This document shows positions 1-6,756 of a stretch of DNA of 17,294 nucleotides, piece after piece. Under the pieces are notes generated by a model. It searched no databases and was not told where the DNA came from. It saw only the letters and a program-made list of their open reading frames with translations. The stretch is from an uncultured Deinococcales bacterium (GTDB taxonomy: Bacteria > Deinococcota > Deinococci > Deinococcales > Trueperaceae): positions 1-17,294 of the forward strand of contig CALGZD010000142.1 in assembly GCA_937934635.1 (NCBI GenBank), written 5' to 3'. Positions within the stretch are counted from its first letter, which is position 1; every line of letters begins with the position of its first letter. Made by a program: the position numbers and the translations under genes.

Positions 1-897
1 ACCACTATCTAAACGTTGCTTTTCTAAACTAAGACGCTCTTGAGCGTTGCGTAAACCATCTAGTTCTACACTTCTACTATTAAAGGCATTTTGCGCTAAG
101 TTGAGTAAGCTTTGTGCTTGAATCCCTAAACCACGACGTGCTTCGCCAACACCTTCTTGTGCTCGACCGAGTTGTAGCTTGGCATCGTCGATTTGTTTGC
201 GAGAAGAGTAGCTTGGATCAAGCAGGTCTAAACCTATTTGTGCCATCTCTGCACCTTGCTTAACTTGCAAGAGGGTTGGATGATTTTCCAAAGCAGCTTT
301 GACTTGGTCAAGCGTTGGTAAAGGCAGACTTATGTCAGAAGAAATTGGCTGTAAGGCGTAATTTGGAACACCTAAAAGGCTTGATAGATTGCTGTTAGAA
401 AGGCGCATACCTTCTTCTGCAAATTCAAAATTTTGTTGTGCTCCTGCAAGGTCATTTTCTGCATCTTTGACATCTAGCTGAGTAGCACCACCACGGTCAA
501 AACGAATTTGAGCGATGCGTAGTCCTTGCTGACTTAGCCCAAGTGCTTGGCTTGCTAGGTTGCGCTGTGCTTCTGCTTCTAGTGCATCTGTGTAAGCTTT
601 TACAAGTTCGCTTTGTGTCTCGTAGAGTGTTTGTGTGTAGTCTGCTTGTGCCATTGCAGAACGGTGTTGTGCTTGGATGATGTCTGGTTTGATAGCCAGT
701 GGATCGGCTTGTACGCGTGAGAGTGAGACTTGGGAATCAGAGAGCTCGAGCTGCGCTGTAATCACATTCGTGCGTTGACTAACACGTTGCAGGATATCTT
801 GAAGACCAAGTGAAAGTGCTGTGTTTTGGGCAGTTTCTTGAGCAGTAACAAAAGTAGTTAAAGTAATGAGGGCTAGTAGGCAAAGAAATCGTTTCAT
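1..897 (-). CDS. TolC-family outer membrane efflux protein, 3' end outside window
   Basis: Probable outer-membrane channel of a tripartite efflux or type I secretion system. 299 codons are open from the ATG at 897 to the window edge, so the C-terminal part is missing. The N-terminus MKRFLCLLALITLTTFVTAQ is a clear signal peptide. The mature part is rich in Ala, Gln and Leu in heptad-like order and contains the family's helix motif RFDRGGATQLDVKDAENDLAGAQ around residues 133-155, followed by an LGVP turn, as expected for the periplasmic coiled-coil barrel. The start codon touches the stop codon of the upstream gene of the same family (TAA then ATG), so the two are co-transcribed and probably translationally coupled. 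I see no lipobox Cys. Family assignment is firm; the substrate is unknown, and an inner-membrane pump and adaptor would be expected further left. Confidence 0.85.
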   Translation of the reverse strand, partial: MKRFLCLLALITLTTFVTAQETAQNTALSLGLQDILQRVSQRTNVITAQLELSDSQVSLSRVQADPLAIKPDIIQAQHRSAMAQADYTQTLYETQSELVKAYTDALEAEAQRNLASQALGLSQQGLRIAQIRFDRGGATQLDVKDAENDLAGAQQNFEFAEEGMRLSNSNLSSLLGVPNYALQPISSDISLPLPTLDQVKAALENHPTLLQVKQGAEMAQIGLDLLDPSYSSRKQIDDAKLQLGRAQEGVGEARRGLGIQAQSLLNLAQNAFNSRSVELDGLRNAQERLSLEKQRLDSG

Positions 898-2361
898 TTA
901 ATTATCCTCCTGAGATAGGTAAGTTAAAACTTCTGAAATAGGTACACCATACTGGCTATAGCTAGCGAGTACAGCACTTAAAATAGAAAACTCAGCTTGC
1001 TCAACAGCAAGCTTGGCTTGACTAAGGGCTACAAAAGATTGTTGTTTTTCAAATAAAGGTGCTAAGCCTAGTTCAATGCGCTGCTGTACTGCTTCAAAAT
1101 CTGCTTCAGCATTGGCTAGGGCTTGTTCTTTAGTTTTTAAATTACGAATTGCTTGATTGATGTTTTGTTGTAGTTGTAAACGTTCTAGTTCGGCTTGCTG
1201 TTCGGCTGCTTCTATGCCAGCTTTAGCTGCTTCAAGCTGTGTGTCAGCAATTTCTAAATTACGAATTGCTGCAGGTGAAATGTTCATAGAAAGACCAACA
1301 ATGAGGTCGTTGTTATTTGACACAGTAGCACCACTACTTGGTAATGCTTGATCACTAGCCTGATAGCTGTAACTTATTTTTGGCTGTAAGGTACGTGTTT
1401 CTATCGAAAAAGATAAATTGCTTTCGTCATTCAAGTAGCTGTTATAGCTCAGTTGAGCGACAGGGTAGAGGTTTCGTTCAAAAGTATCTTTGAGAATTTC
1501 TACTTGCCTTAAGTTAAAACCTGCTTGAACGATGTTGGGATTCTTTTCGCCAACCACATCATAGACAGGTAACGGAATGCTTACTCTTGGCAAGTCGATG
1601 CTATTTGGGTCGGTGCTGATAAGCTGAGCCAAAGCAGCAGTCGCTAGGACTATGCCATCTTTAGCTGCTTGTGTTTGGTCTTCGGCCTCAAGAACACGCA
1701 AGTTAGCATTGCGTAAAGATGCATCGGTAGCAGCACCACGTTCAAATTGCGTTTCTGTAATGTTTAGTCCATCAAGTGCTAGGCTAAGCCCTTCCTCTGC
1801 AAGCGTTAAAGCTTGTTTGGCAATTTCTAAATTGCGAGCAGCTTCAATTGCACCTATTTCAAGCGCTGCTAGAGTTGACCTATAAGTCATATTTGATTGC
1901 GATAGGTTGATGTTTTGCCTAGCAAGCTCATCAGCAATATCACCAAAGGCAAATGGGCGAAAGCTTAAACCAACACTTGCTTGCGTTGTGCCAACGATTG
2001 TATTGTCCAGATTTGTTGGCTGAGTTTGATTCTGAGTTTGACCTGTAGCAACAAAGCTCACATCTACATCGTTGCGAGCATAGCCACCAGTGATTTCCAG
2101 TGCTACTGGGTCAAGAACCATGTCAACTTGTGCTTGGGCAATGTCTCTGGCGGCAGCTACACCTGCTAGATTTGGGTTTTGTTTAACGTAGTCTAGAAAG
2201 CTAGCGAGTTGGGCATTATTTTGTATATGGTTTTGCGCTTGCCCCATTTGCGCTTGACCAGCTAGCCACAGTAATAAAACTGCAGCGTACAAAACAGTTC
2301 TGAGTTTAAAGCGCGATAGTATTTTAGAATACTTATTGGTAGGGTAGTGATTTCTTTTCAA
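898..2361 (-). CDS. TolC-family outer membrane efflux protein
   Basis: Second outer-membrane efflux channel, 487 aa when begun at the TTG at 2361. I choose that start because a GGAG (complement of 2371-2374) lies 9 nt upstream; the frame could begin at another TTG at 2376, directly after an in-frame TGA, but this would consume the Shine-Dalgarno sequence. There is no ATG before the signal peptide. A basic N-region (KRNHYPTNKYSKILSRFKLR) precedes a hydrophobic stretch, VLYAAVLLLWLAGQAQ. Helical OEP motifs include FERGAATDASLRNANLRVLEAE in the first half and a second coiled-coil half ending in FSILSAVLASYSQYGVPISEV; this internally duplicated layout and the length fit TolC/OMF proteins. It follows the MarR gene with an 83-bp gap containing a 16-bp tandem repeat, so repression by that MarR protein is likely. 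Substrate unknown. Confidence 0.85.
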   Translation of the reverse strand: MKRNHYPTNKYSKILSRFKLRTVLYAAVLLLWLAGQAQMGQAQNHIQNNAQLASFLDYVKQNPNLAGVAAARDIAQAQVDMVLDPVALEITGGYARNDVDVSFVATGQTQNQTQPTNLDNTIVGTTQASVGLSFRPFAFGDIADELARQNINLSQSNMTYRSTLAALEIGAIEAARNLEIAKQALTLAEEGLSLALDGLNITETQFERGAATDASLRNANLRVLEAEDQTQAAKDGIVLATAALAQLISTDPNSIDLPRVSIPLPVYDVVGEKNPNIVQAGFNLRQVEILKDTFERNLYPVAQLSYNSYLNDESNLSFSIETRTLQPKISYSYQASDQALPSSGATVSNNNDLIVGLSMNISPAAIRNLEIADTQLEAAKAGIEAAEQQAELERLQLQQNINQAIRNLKTKEQALANAEADFEAVQQRIELGLAPLFEKQQSFVALSQAKLAVEQAEFSILSAVLASYSQYGVPISEVLTYLSQEDN

Positions 2362-2394
2362 GTGTAAGTACTCCAATCATTAAAAGGTAATAGC

Positions 2395-2459
2395 ATTAAA
2401 TAAGCAGTGTTATTAAAAAGCAGTGTCATTAAAAAGCAGTGTCATTAAAAAGCAGTATC
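2395..2459. repeat. 16-bp tandem repeat spanning the marR stop codon
   Basis: Three 16-bp units (2412-2427, 2428-2443, 2444-2459) of attaaaaagcagtgtc, the last with one change, plus a degenerate 17-bp unit at 2395-2411. Read on the minus strand, the unit encodes the regulator's C-terminal D-T-A-F and its TAA, so the array multiplies the end of the gene into the gap before the TolC-like gene. Confidence 0.9.
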
Positions 2460-2936
2460 TTTCAAAACATCCTGATTTCTATCTAAGATGTTTTTACTGA
2501 TTCGTAAAAGTGTGCGGATATCTTCTTCACTCACGCCTTGCAAGCCGTCTCGACTTACGTCATTCCAAGAAGCCTGCATTTCTTTACGAAGCTTGATACC
2601 TGCCTTGGTGAGTTTTAACTGAACTTTACGTTTGTCATTAGGATCAATAGAACGTTCAATCCAGCCTTTGTCCTCAAGCTCTGCAATCATGGCAGAAACT
2701 GCTGAAGGCATGACATCTAGGGCATCAGCAATCATCTTTGGATGCGAGATGCCTTTATCAATCATGGTGAGGAGCAAGGCTTTGTTAGGTCTAAGTCCTA
2801 AAGGTTCAAATGCTCGAATGGCATTTTGACGCATGAACCACATAAACTGTAGTGAAAACTTATTTAGTTCATCTAATAAAGCTTCATCTACATTTTGAGA
2901 GTGTGCTAGGTTGTCTGTTCTCGGTTTAATAGTCAT
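2445..2936 (-). CDS. MarR-family transcriptional regulator
   Basis: 163-aa winged-helix regulator, normal length for MarR. The DNA-binding domain spans roughly residues 48-113: LRPNKALLLTMIDKG, then the recognition region PKMIADALDVMPSAVSAMIAELEDKGWIER, and the wing SIDPNDKRKVQLKLTKAG, which carries the family's D-x-R-(K/R)-hydrophobic-T-x-x-G pattern. Flanking helices would make the dimer interface. It lies directly upstream of and co-directional with the two TolC-like genes, a usual arrangement for a repressor that controls its own efflux operon; the ligand cannot be told. The ATG at 2936 has no visible Shine-Dalgarno sequence. The last four codons plus the stop (D-T-A-F-stop) form the first unit of a 16-bp tandem repeat that continues downstream. 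Confidence 0.9.
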   Translation of the reverse strand: MTIKPRTDNLAHSQNVDEALLDELNKFSLQFMWFMRQNAIRAFEPLGLRPNKALLLTMIDKGISHPKMIADALDVMPSAVSAMIAELEDKGWIERSIDPNDKRKVQLKLTKAGIKLRKEMQASWNDVSRDGLQGVSEEDIRTLLRISKNILDRNQDVLKDTAF

Positions 2937-2958
2937 TAGTAAATTAGTAAATAATTAA

Positions 2959-3010
2959 AGTTGAAGATAGTTTCAAAGTAAGTAGAAGTTTTGCATCTTT
3001 TGAAAAACTT
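2959..3010. repeat. Dispersed repeat, copy A
   Basis: About 80% identical by hand alignment to 3505-3557, same orientation. Shared blocks include tagaagtttt and ttttgaaaaactt. Both copies keep the inverted arms aagtttt/aaaactt. Copy B lies just beyond the stop of the phosphatase/dehydroquinate synthase gene, so copy A looks like a duplicate of that downstream flank. Confidence 0.7.
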
Positions 3011-3013
3011 CCC

Positions 3014-3103
3014 AAGGTCTGTTTTTTAAAGGTCTGTCCTTTCAAGGTCTGTCCTTTCAAGGTCTGTCCTTTCAAGGTCTGTCCTTTCAAGGTGAGTCCT
3101 TTA
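3014..3103. repeat. 15-bp tandem repeat, six units
   Basis: Units of aaggtctgtcctttc begin at 3014, 3029, 3044, 3059, 3074 and 3089. The four inner ones are identical; the first and last are diverged. No coding frame runs through it. It lies 78 bp or more upstream of the marR start. Confidence 0.95.
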
Positions 3104-3135
3104 AAAAACAAGACTATGAAAACCCTTCTACGATT

Positions 3136-3190
3136 AACTGACCTAAGTTAGTTATAAGTCAGTTATTAAGTCAGTTATAAGCCAGTTGAT
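3136..3190. promoter_or_regulatory. Inverted repeat plus 11/12-bp direct repeats of TCAGTT half-sites
   Basis: 3136-3153 reads aactgacctaagttagtt, arms AACTgAC/GTtAGTT with a CTAA spacer and one mismatched pair. It runs into four 11/12-bp units (from 3145, 3156, 3168 and 3179) with TCAGTT at 3159-3164 and 3171-3176. The half-site AACTGA/TCAGTT is the same as in the operator-like sites of the catabolic cluster. Binding protein unknown; marR is the nearest gene, about 200 bp away. Confidence 0.4.
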
Positions 3191-3252
3191 CGTGGAGCTT
3201 CGTAACGAGTAGGAACGAACTCATTTAGCATGGGTCAACATTACGTGGAAAC

Positions 3253-3315
3253 GCTATGATGATTATGCCAAATATACATTCAATCTTTAGCAGGACACAC
3301 CCGTCATCAAATCTG
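3253..3315 (-). pseudogene. Decayed duplicate of the 3' end of the phosphatase/aroB fusion
   Basis: Hand alignment with 3590-3651 gives about two-thirds identity over 62 bases in the same orientation, with many transitions. The matched part of the intact copy holds the last ten codons of the fusion gene, its stop and the sequence just beyond. The duplicate has no intact reading frame. Together with 2959-3010 it suggests that the end of the gene and its flank were once duplicated and then interrupted by tandem-repeat expansion. The identity is modest, so the call is tentative. Confidence 0.4.
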
Positions 3316-3469
3316 ATTATGCCTAGCTGATTCTGAAAAGTATGTATTTCAAACCACAAATAGTTCATAAAACTGAACTATTTTTAATTATGAAGGAAAT
3401 ATGATATTTGGATTGGAAGTGTTTTATGATAGCTATGATTTACTCGGTAAGTGTGTTTAGGGATTCACA

Positions 3470-3488
3470 TTTAATGGCAATATTCACT
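3470..3488 (+). repeat. 19-bp inverted copy of fusion-gene coding sequence
   Basis: tttaatggcaatattcact here is the exact reverse complement of 3737-3755, inside the dehydroquinate synthase domain, where it encodes F-N-G-N-I-H. On the plus strand this copy also reads F-N-G-N-I-H before meeting a stop. It is either a fragment left by an inverted duplication or one arm of a long-range inverted repeat with 248 bp between the arms. Confidence 0.6.
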
Positions 3489-3504
3489 GGGTACGTCCCA
3501 TTTG

Positions 3505-3557
3505 AGCTTGAAAATAGTATCAAAGCAAATAGAAGTTTTTTGTTTTTTGAAAAACTT
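3505..3557. repeat. Dispersed repeat, copy B, with A+T hairpin
   Basis: Partner of 2959-3010. Arms aagttttt (3533-3540) and aaaaactt (3550-3557) can pair over a 9-nt loop. It lies downstream of the fusion gene's stop, where a terminator would be expected, but no T-run follows the stem in that direction, so terminator function is doubtful. Confidence 0.5.
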
Positions 3558-3620
3558 GTATGTGGAGTTTAAGCACTTAACACATTATGGCTATATGACC
3601 ATGTTAAATACGCATCCAAC

Positions 3621-5411
3621 CTATAGCGGGGTGCACCCATTCACATTTGCGCCAACATACCTGAGGGCATCGTATATTTTTTCTAAGGGTACGTCTGCTT
3701 GTGAAAAAGGTTGACCAACTCCTTTTAAAAGCACAAAGTGAATATTGCCATTAAAGGTCTTTTTATCATTGAGCATGTATTGATGTAGTGAAACGCCATT
3801 CCACTCTGTAATGGCAGATAAATCCTTTAAACTTGTTGGCATACCTGCTGCCTGAACATGATTTTCAACTCTGTTAGTTAAACCGTTTTCGCAAACACCA
3901 AGAAGCTCAGATAACTTACAAGCTGCAATTACTCCAACCCCAACCGCATGACCATGTGGGAAACTACCATAACCAGCGTGTGCTTCAAAGGCATGTGCAA
4001 AGGTGTGACCTAGATTGACATAAGCCCGCTTACCTTTATCCAATTCATCTTCACTAACAATATTGGCTTTAACTTCACTACCCATACGAATAGCTTCAAT
4101 CATTTTTGGCGCATAGCGAGCAATGATTGCATCTACATACTGTTCTACCCAAGAGAACTGTTCTTCTCCACCGAGCAATGCATATTTTAAAATTTCTCCA
4201 TAGCCAGAGCGAAGTTCAGACAGTGGTAAGCTGTTCAAGGTGTCAACATCATTGAGAACGATTTTTGGTTGTAAAAAACTGCCCACTAAGTTTTTACCGT
4301 GTCTAGTATTAATGCCGTTTTTACCTCCAACGGCACTATCTACTTGAGACATCAAGGTTGTAGGAATTTGGATGAATTCGATTCCTCTGTGTAAAAGAGA
4401 AGCCGCAAGCCCTGCAACATCACCAACCACGCCACCGCCAAATGCAATGACAACACAACGTCTGTCGATGTCGTCGTCTAGCATTTCATGAAGGAGTGTT
4501 TCTACAGTACTAAAGGCTTTGGCTTGCTCTCCTTCAGGCACTTTGTAAACATGCCATGTGGGTGTGAGTTCATCAAGCTGTGGTTTAAGACTATCCAGAT
4601 ATTTTTCTAAGACGGTGTTATCGCTTATGATAGCAACACGCTTGCCATTGATAAGCTCACCAAGATGTTCTTGTAGGGAATTAAGCAATCCAGTGCCAAC
4701 GACAACGTCATAGCTTCGTTCACCTAAAGAGACATGTACCTTTTTTGTTGGTGCAACATCTGGTGAATTTAAAACCTGAATTTCTTTTTCGATATAGTCG
4801 TCACTGACTTTATCTAGTTGATAAATCGTATCTTGCCCTTCGCTGAGAGCAATCACTTGGTCACCTGTTAACTTGCGTAAGATGCTGCGGATATATTTAT
4901 TCACCACGCCATGACTGACGATTAGTGTGGTTGTGTCGTTATCTGGAAGTGAGATAATGAAGTCTCGAAGTCTAGCTTCAAAGTTGATACCAAGTTCGCC
5001 GTCTGGAGGTTGGAATTCTAGAGGCTTGTTTAAACGCAAGTATTCTAGGTCAGGATAGTCTTCTTGCAAGACTCGCCAGCCAAATTTTCCTGAGAATTGA
5101 CCAAGGTTGTAATCGTTTAGGCGTTGGTCAATTTGGACATCTGATTGTTTAAGTCCTAATGCCTGTGCAGCAATAGTTGCTGTTTCATGGGCACGAGAAA
5201 GTGGGCTTGAATAAATTTTTATGTTCTGTCCTGAGCATAGTGAAGTAAGTTCATTTGCGATAGCTCCTGCCTGCTCTCGTCCCAATTCAGTCAATGGTGA
5301 ATCATACTGCCCCTGCAATTTCCCAATGCTGTTCCACTCACTTTGACCATGACGGACGAGTAGGAGCTTAGATACTTTAGGTATATTAGATACTTTATGT
5401 ATAGTAGACAT
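3621..5411 (-). CDS. aroB: Histidine phosphatase / 3-dehydroquinate synthase fusion
   Basis: 596-aa two-domain protein. Residues 15-205 are a histidine-phosphatase (phosphoglycerate mutase-like) domain: R20-H21-G22, SSPLSRAHET with R73, and second catalytic histidine H166 in VSHG. The usual acidic proton donor (RLxE) is D99 in RLND. Residues 223-596 are a full-length 3-dehydroquinate synthase (DAHP to 3-dehydroquinate plus phosphate; NAD and Zn cofactors): GGGVVGDVAG at 324-333, PTTL...QVDSAVGGK at 349-363, E405, NLGHT with H468, and H485. E405, H468 and H485 fit the zinc ligands; HGH at 485-487 replaces the usual HGE. The frame is unbroken across the join. The ATG at 5411 has no good Shine-Dalgarno sequence and follows the desaturase stop by 24 bp, so this is probably the second gene of that operon. 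Domain calls are secure; the phosphatase substrate is unknown. Confidence 0.92.
   Translation of the reverse strand: MSTIHKVSNIPKVSKLLLVRHGQSEWNSIGKLQGQYDSPLTELGREQAGAIANELTSLCSGQNIKIYSSPLSRAHETATIAAQALGLKQSDVQIDQRLNDYNLGQFSGKFGWRVLQEDYPDLEYLRLNKPLEFQPPDGELGINFEARLRDFIISLPDNDTTTLIVSHGVVNKYIRSILRKLTGDQVIALSEGQDTIYQLDKVSDDYIEKEIQVLNSPDVAPTKKVHVSLGERSYDVVVGTGLLNSLQEHLGELINGKRVAIISDNTVLEKYLDSLKPQLDELTPTWHVYKVPEGEQAKAFSTVETLLHEMLDDDIDRRCVVIAFGGGVVGDVAGLAASLLHRGIEFIQIPTTLMSQVDSAVGGKNGINTRHGKNLVGSFLQPKIVLNDVDTLNSLPLSELRSGYGEILKYALLGGEEQFSWVEQYVDAIIARYAPKMIEAIRMGSEVKANIVSEDELDKGKRAYVNLGHTFAHAFEAHAGYGSFPHGHAVGVGVIAACKLSELLGVCENGLTNRVENHVQAAGMPTSLKDLSAITEWNGVSLHQYMLNDKKTFNGNIHFVLLKGVGQPFSQADVPLEKIYDALRYVGANVNGCTPL
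5368..5403 (-). repeat. 18-bp in-frame repeat at the start of the fusion gene
   Basis: Units 5368-5385 and 5386-5403 differ at two positions. Being 18 bp long, they add six codons without a frameshift: I-H-K-V-S-N and I-P-K-V-S-K, residues 4-15, just before the first phosphatase strand. Confidence 0.85.
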
Positions 5412-5444
5412 TAAAAAACTAAAGACCTTAAAAAACTAAAGACC
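5411..5444. repeat. 17-bp perfect tandem duplication at the desaturase/aroB junction
   Basis: ttaaaaaactaaagacc occurs at 5411-5427 and 5428-5444 without a mismatch. The right unit holds the desaturase stop (TAG, complement of 5436-5438); the left unit repeats it and reaches the ATG of the next gene. Without the duplication the genes would be 7 bp apart. Confidence 0.95.
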
Positions 5445-6614
5445 TTCTGGGGCTAAGTCGCCTATTGAACTCTCTAGTTCAGTCTCAGTTTGAATATTTA
5501 TAGTTTTTGCAGTTGCTGGCAGCGGTGTATCAAATTGGTATTCGGGTTCAACTTGTTGTCTGTGCCATGTCTCACGCATTTCTTTCCATGCACCCCACAG
5601 CGTTCTGGGTTCTGGTAAATCATGGGCAAGTTCTTTGTGTAGCTTTTCAAGATTGTAACAAGGTACACCTGCATACATATGATGCTCCATGTGCCAGTTC
5701 ATTCGCCAATACAGAAATGAGTAAAAAGGATTGACTTTGACAGAACGAGAATTCTTTCTAAAGTCAGGTACGTTGTCAACTAAGCCACAGTGTTGTGTCA
5801 TGCCAACAAGGTAAGAGGTGATGTTTGCGTAGTAACTAGGAAAACTCAGAATAAGGGGTAAGACCCATAGACCTGTGAATATTGCGGTTAATAGTATTAG
5901 CCCATGTCCTGCCAGAAGAATGCGTGACCATCTGATTGACCTCTTGTGTTGTTTAGGCTGAACTTCGTGCAGGGCTTCAAGCCATTCGTTACTTGGAATA
6001 TTGGTAGGACCAATTTTGCCAAAGGCAGAACGAACTGTATATACAATAGTAGAAATCAAACCACCTTTACCAAAGGCACGTCCTGGTTGGGTTGAGAAGT
6101 TGACCGTAAGTAGCTGAACCAAAAAGAATCTACCCACCATCGGGCTTAGAGGCAGTAAGTTTTCTCGATCGCCTTCGGGGTGCAAGGTATAGCGGTGGTG
6201 AAATGTATGACTGCTGGCATAATCAAAAGGATCCCACCAACCTATGAAACTGAAAATATACAAAAATATTTTATTGAGTCTTTTTGTTTTAAAAACTGAA
6301 CCATGTCCAAGCTCATGGGTGGCAGTGCCTTTATAGAAACAAGCAACCATGCCTTGAAAAAATAATGCGATGATAAAGGCAATCCAGTTTTGCTGCGACC
6401 AAAAGTAAAAGGCTGTGCAAGCTCCAAGTATAAATAAGCTAAAGTGACCGCCTGCTTGGAACCAACCCTGAGCATCACTTCGGGCAGATAGCGCTTTAAG
6501 TTTTTTATTATCGATTGGAGTTCTGTACCATTCAACTTTGAGGTCTTTTTTGACATCGGCTAGAGGAGGATATTTAGCGTGATGATGTTCGTGTGCGTGA
6601 TGATCGTGACTCAT
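5436..6614 (-). CDS. Membrane fatty-acid desaturase family protein
   Basis: 392-aa integral-membrane di-iron enzyme, expected to desaturate or hydroxylate a lipid at the cytoplasmic face of the inner membrane using O2 and an electron donor. The three histidine boxes are complete: H100-ELG-H104, H136-TFHH140 and H308-MEHH312, with a further likely ligand H275 in MTQH. Hydrophobic segments lie near residues 57-71, 77-93, 116-124 and 234-273. The N-terminus HDHHAHEHHH is strikingly histidine-rich and may bind metal. The region TQHCGLVDNVPDFRKNSRSV and the block GVPCYNLEKLH are typical of one bacterial branch of the family whose substrate I do not know. Start ATG at 6614, with only a weak upstream GCGGTAA. 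It is transcribed with the phosphatase/aroB fusion and separated from the dehydratase gene by 142 bp with its own promoter-like sequence. Confidence 0.88.
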   Translation of the reverse strand: MSHDHHAHEHHHAKYPPLADVKKDLKVEWYRTPIDNKKLKALSARSDAQGWFQAGGHFSLFILGACTAFYFWSQQNWIAFIIALFFQGMVACFYKGTATHELGHGSVFKTKRLNKIFLYIFSFIGWWDPFDYASSHTFHHRYTLHPEGDRENLLPLSPMVGRFFLVQLLTVNFSTQPGRAFGKGGLISTIVYTVRSAFGKIGPTNIPSNEWLEALHEVQPKQHKRSIRWSRILLAGHGLILLTAIFTGLWVLPLILSFPSYYANITSYLVGMTQHCGLVDNVPDFRKNSRSVKVNPFYSFLYWRMNWHMEHHMYAGVPCYNLEKLHKELAHDLPEPRTLWGAWKEMRETWHRQQVEPEYQFDTPLPATAKTINIQTETELESSIGDLAPEGL

Positions 6615-6627
6615 GATAGTTACCGCT

Positions 6628-6651
6628 AAGTTCAGGTGATTTTATGAACTT
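6628..6651. promoter_or_regulatory. Inverted repeat in the desaturase leader
   Basis: Perfect 7-bp arms AAGTTCA (6628-6634) and TGAACTT (6645-6651) with a 10-bp spacer, between the putative promoter and the start codon. Could be an operator or a short leader hairpin. Confidence 0.35.
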
Positions 6652-6682
6652 CCTTTCTTGTATGCATGCATTTATTTTTATA

Positions 6683-6711
6683 ATTATATAATCTTAGATT
6701 GCTTCTTTTAA
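6683..6711 (-). promoter_or_regulatory. Candidate sigma-70 promoter for the desaturase/aroB operon
   Basis: On the minus strand, TTAAAA (6706-6711) and a perfect TATAAT (6683-6688) are 17 bp apart. The -35 is weak. The start of transcription would fall about 60 nt before the desaturase ATG. Confidence 0.35.
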
Positions 6712-6756
6712 TTTTGAAATACTAAAGATTTAGAACCTACTACATTTAGAGTTATA

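Larger units (their letters stand above)
2937..3620. other. 684-bp noncoding region upstream of marR, repeat-rich
   Basis: No credible gene on either strand. It holds a six-unit 15-bp array, a four-unit 11/12-bp array, two copies of a 52-bp sequence (2959-3010 and 3505-3557) that each can fold into an A+T hairpin (aagtttt ... aaaactt), a decayed copy of the 3' end of the neighbouring fusion gene, and a short inverted copy of part of that gene's coding sequence. The marR promoter must be here, but I could not pick a convincing -35/-10 pair. Confidence 0.7.

Noticed and set aside
3533..3557. Intrinsic terminator of the fusion gene
   Set aside because: The stem is only A/T-rich and lacks a following T-run on the transcribed strand; kept only as a hairpin.
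3502..3714. Plus-strand open frame of 70 codons
   Set aside because: Runs antisense into the 3' end of the fusion gene and through the dispersed repeat; no recognisable protein pattern.
6242..6556. Minus-strand 104-codon frame inside the desaturase gene
   Set aside because: A different frame of a clearly coding desaturase that contains the histidine boxes; no independent start signal.
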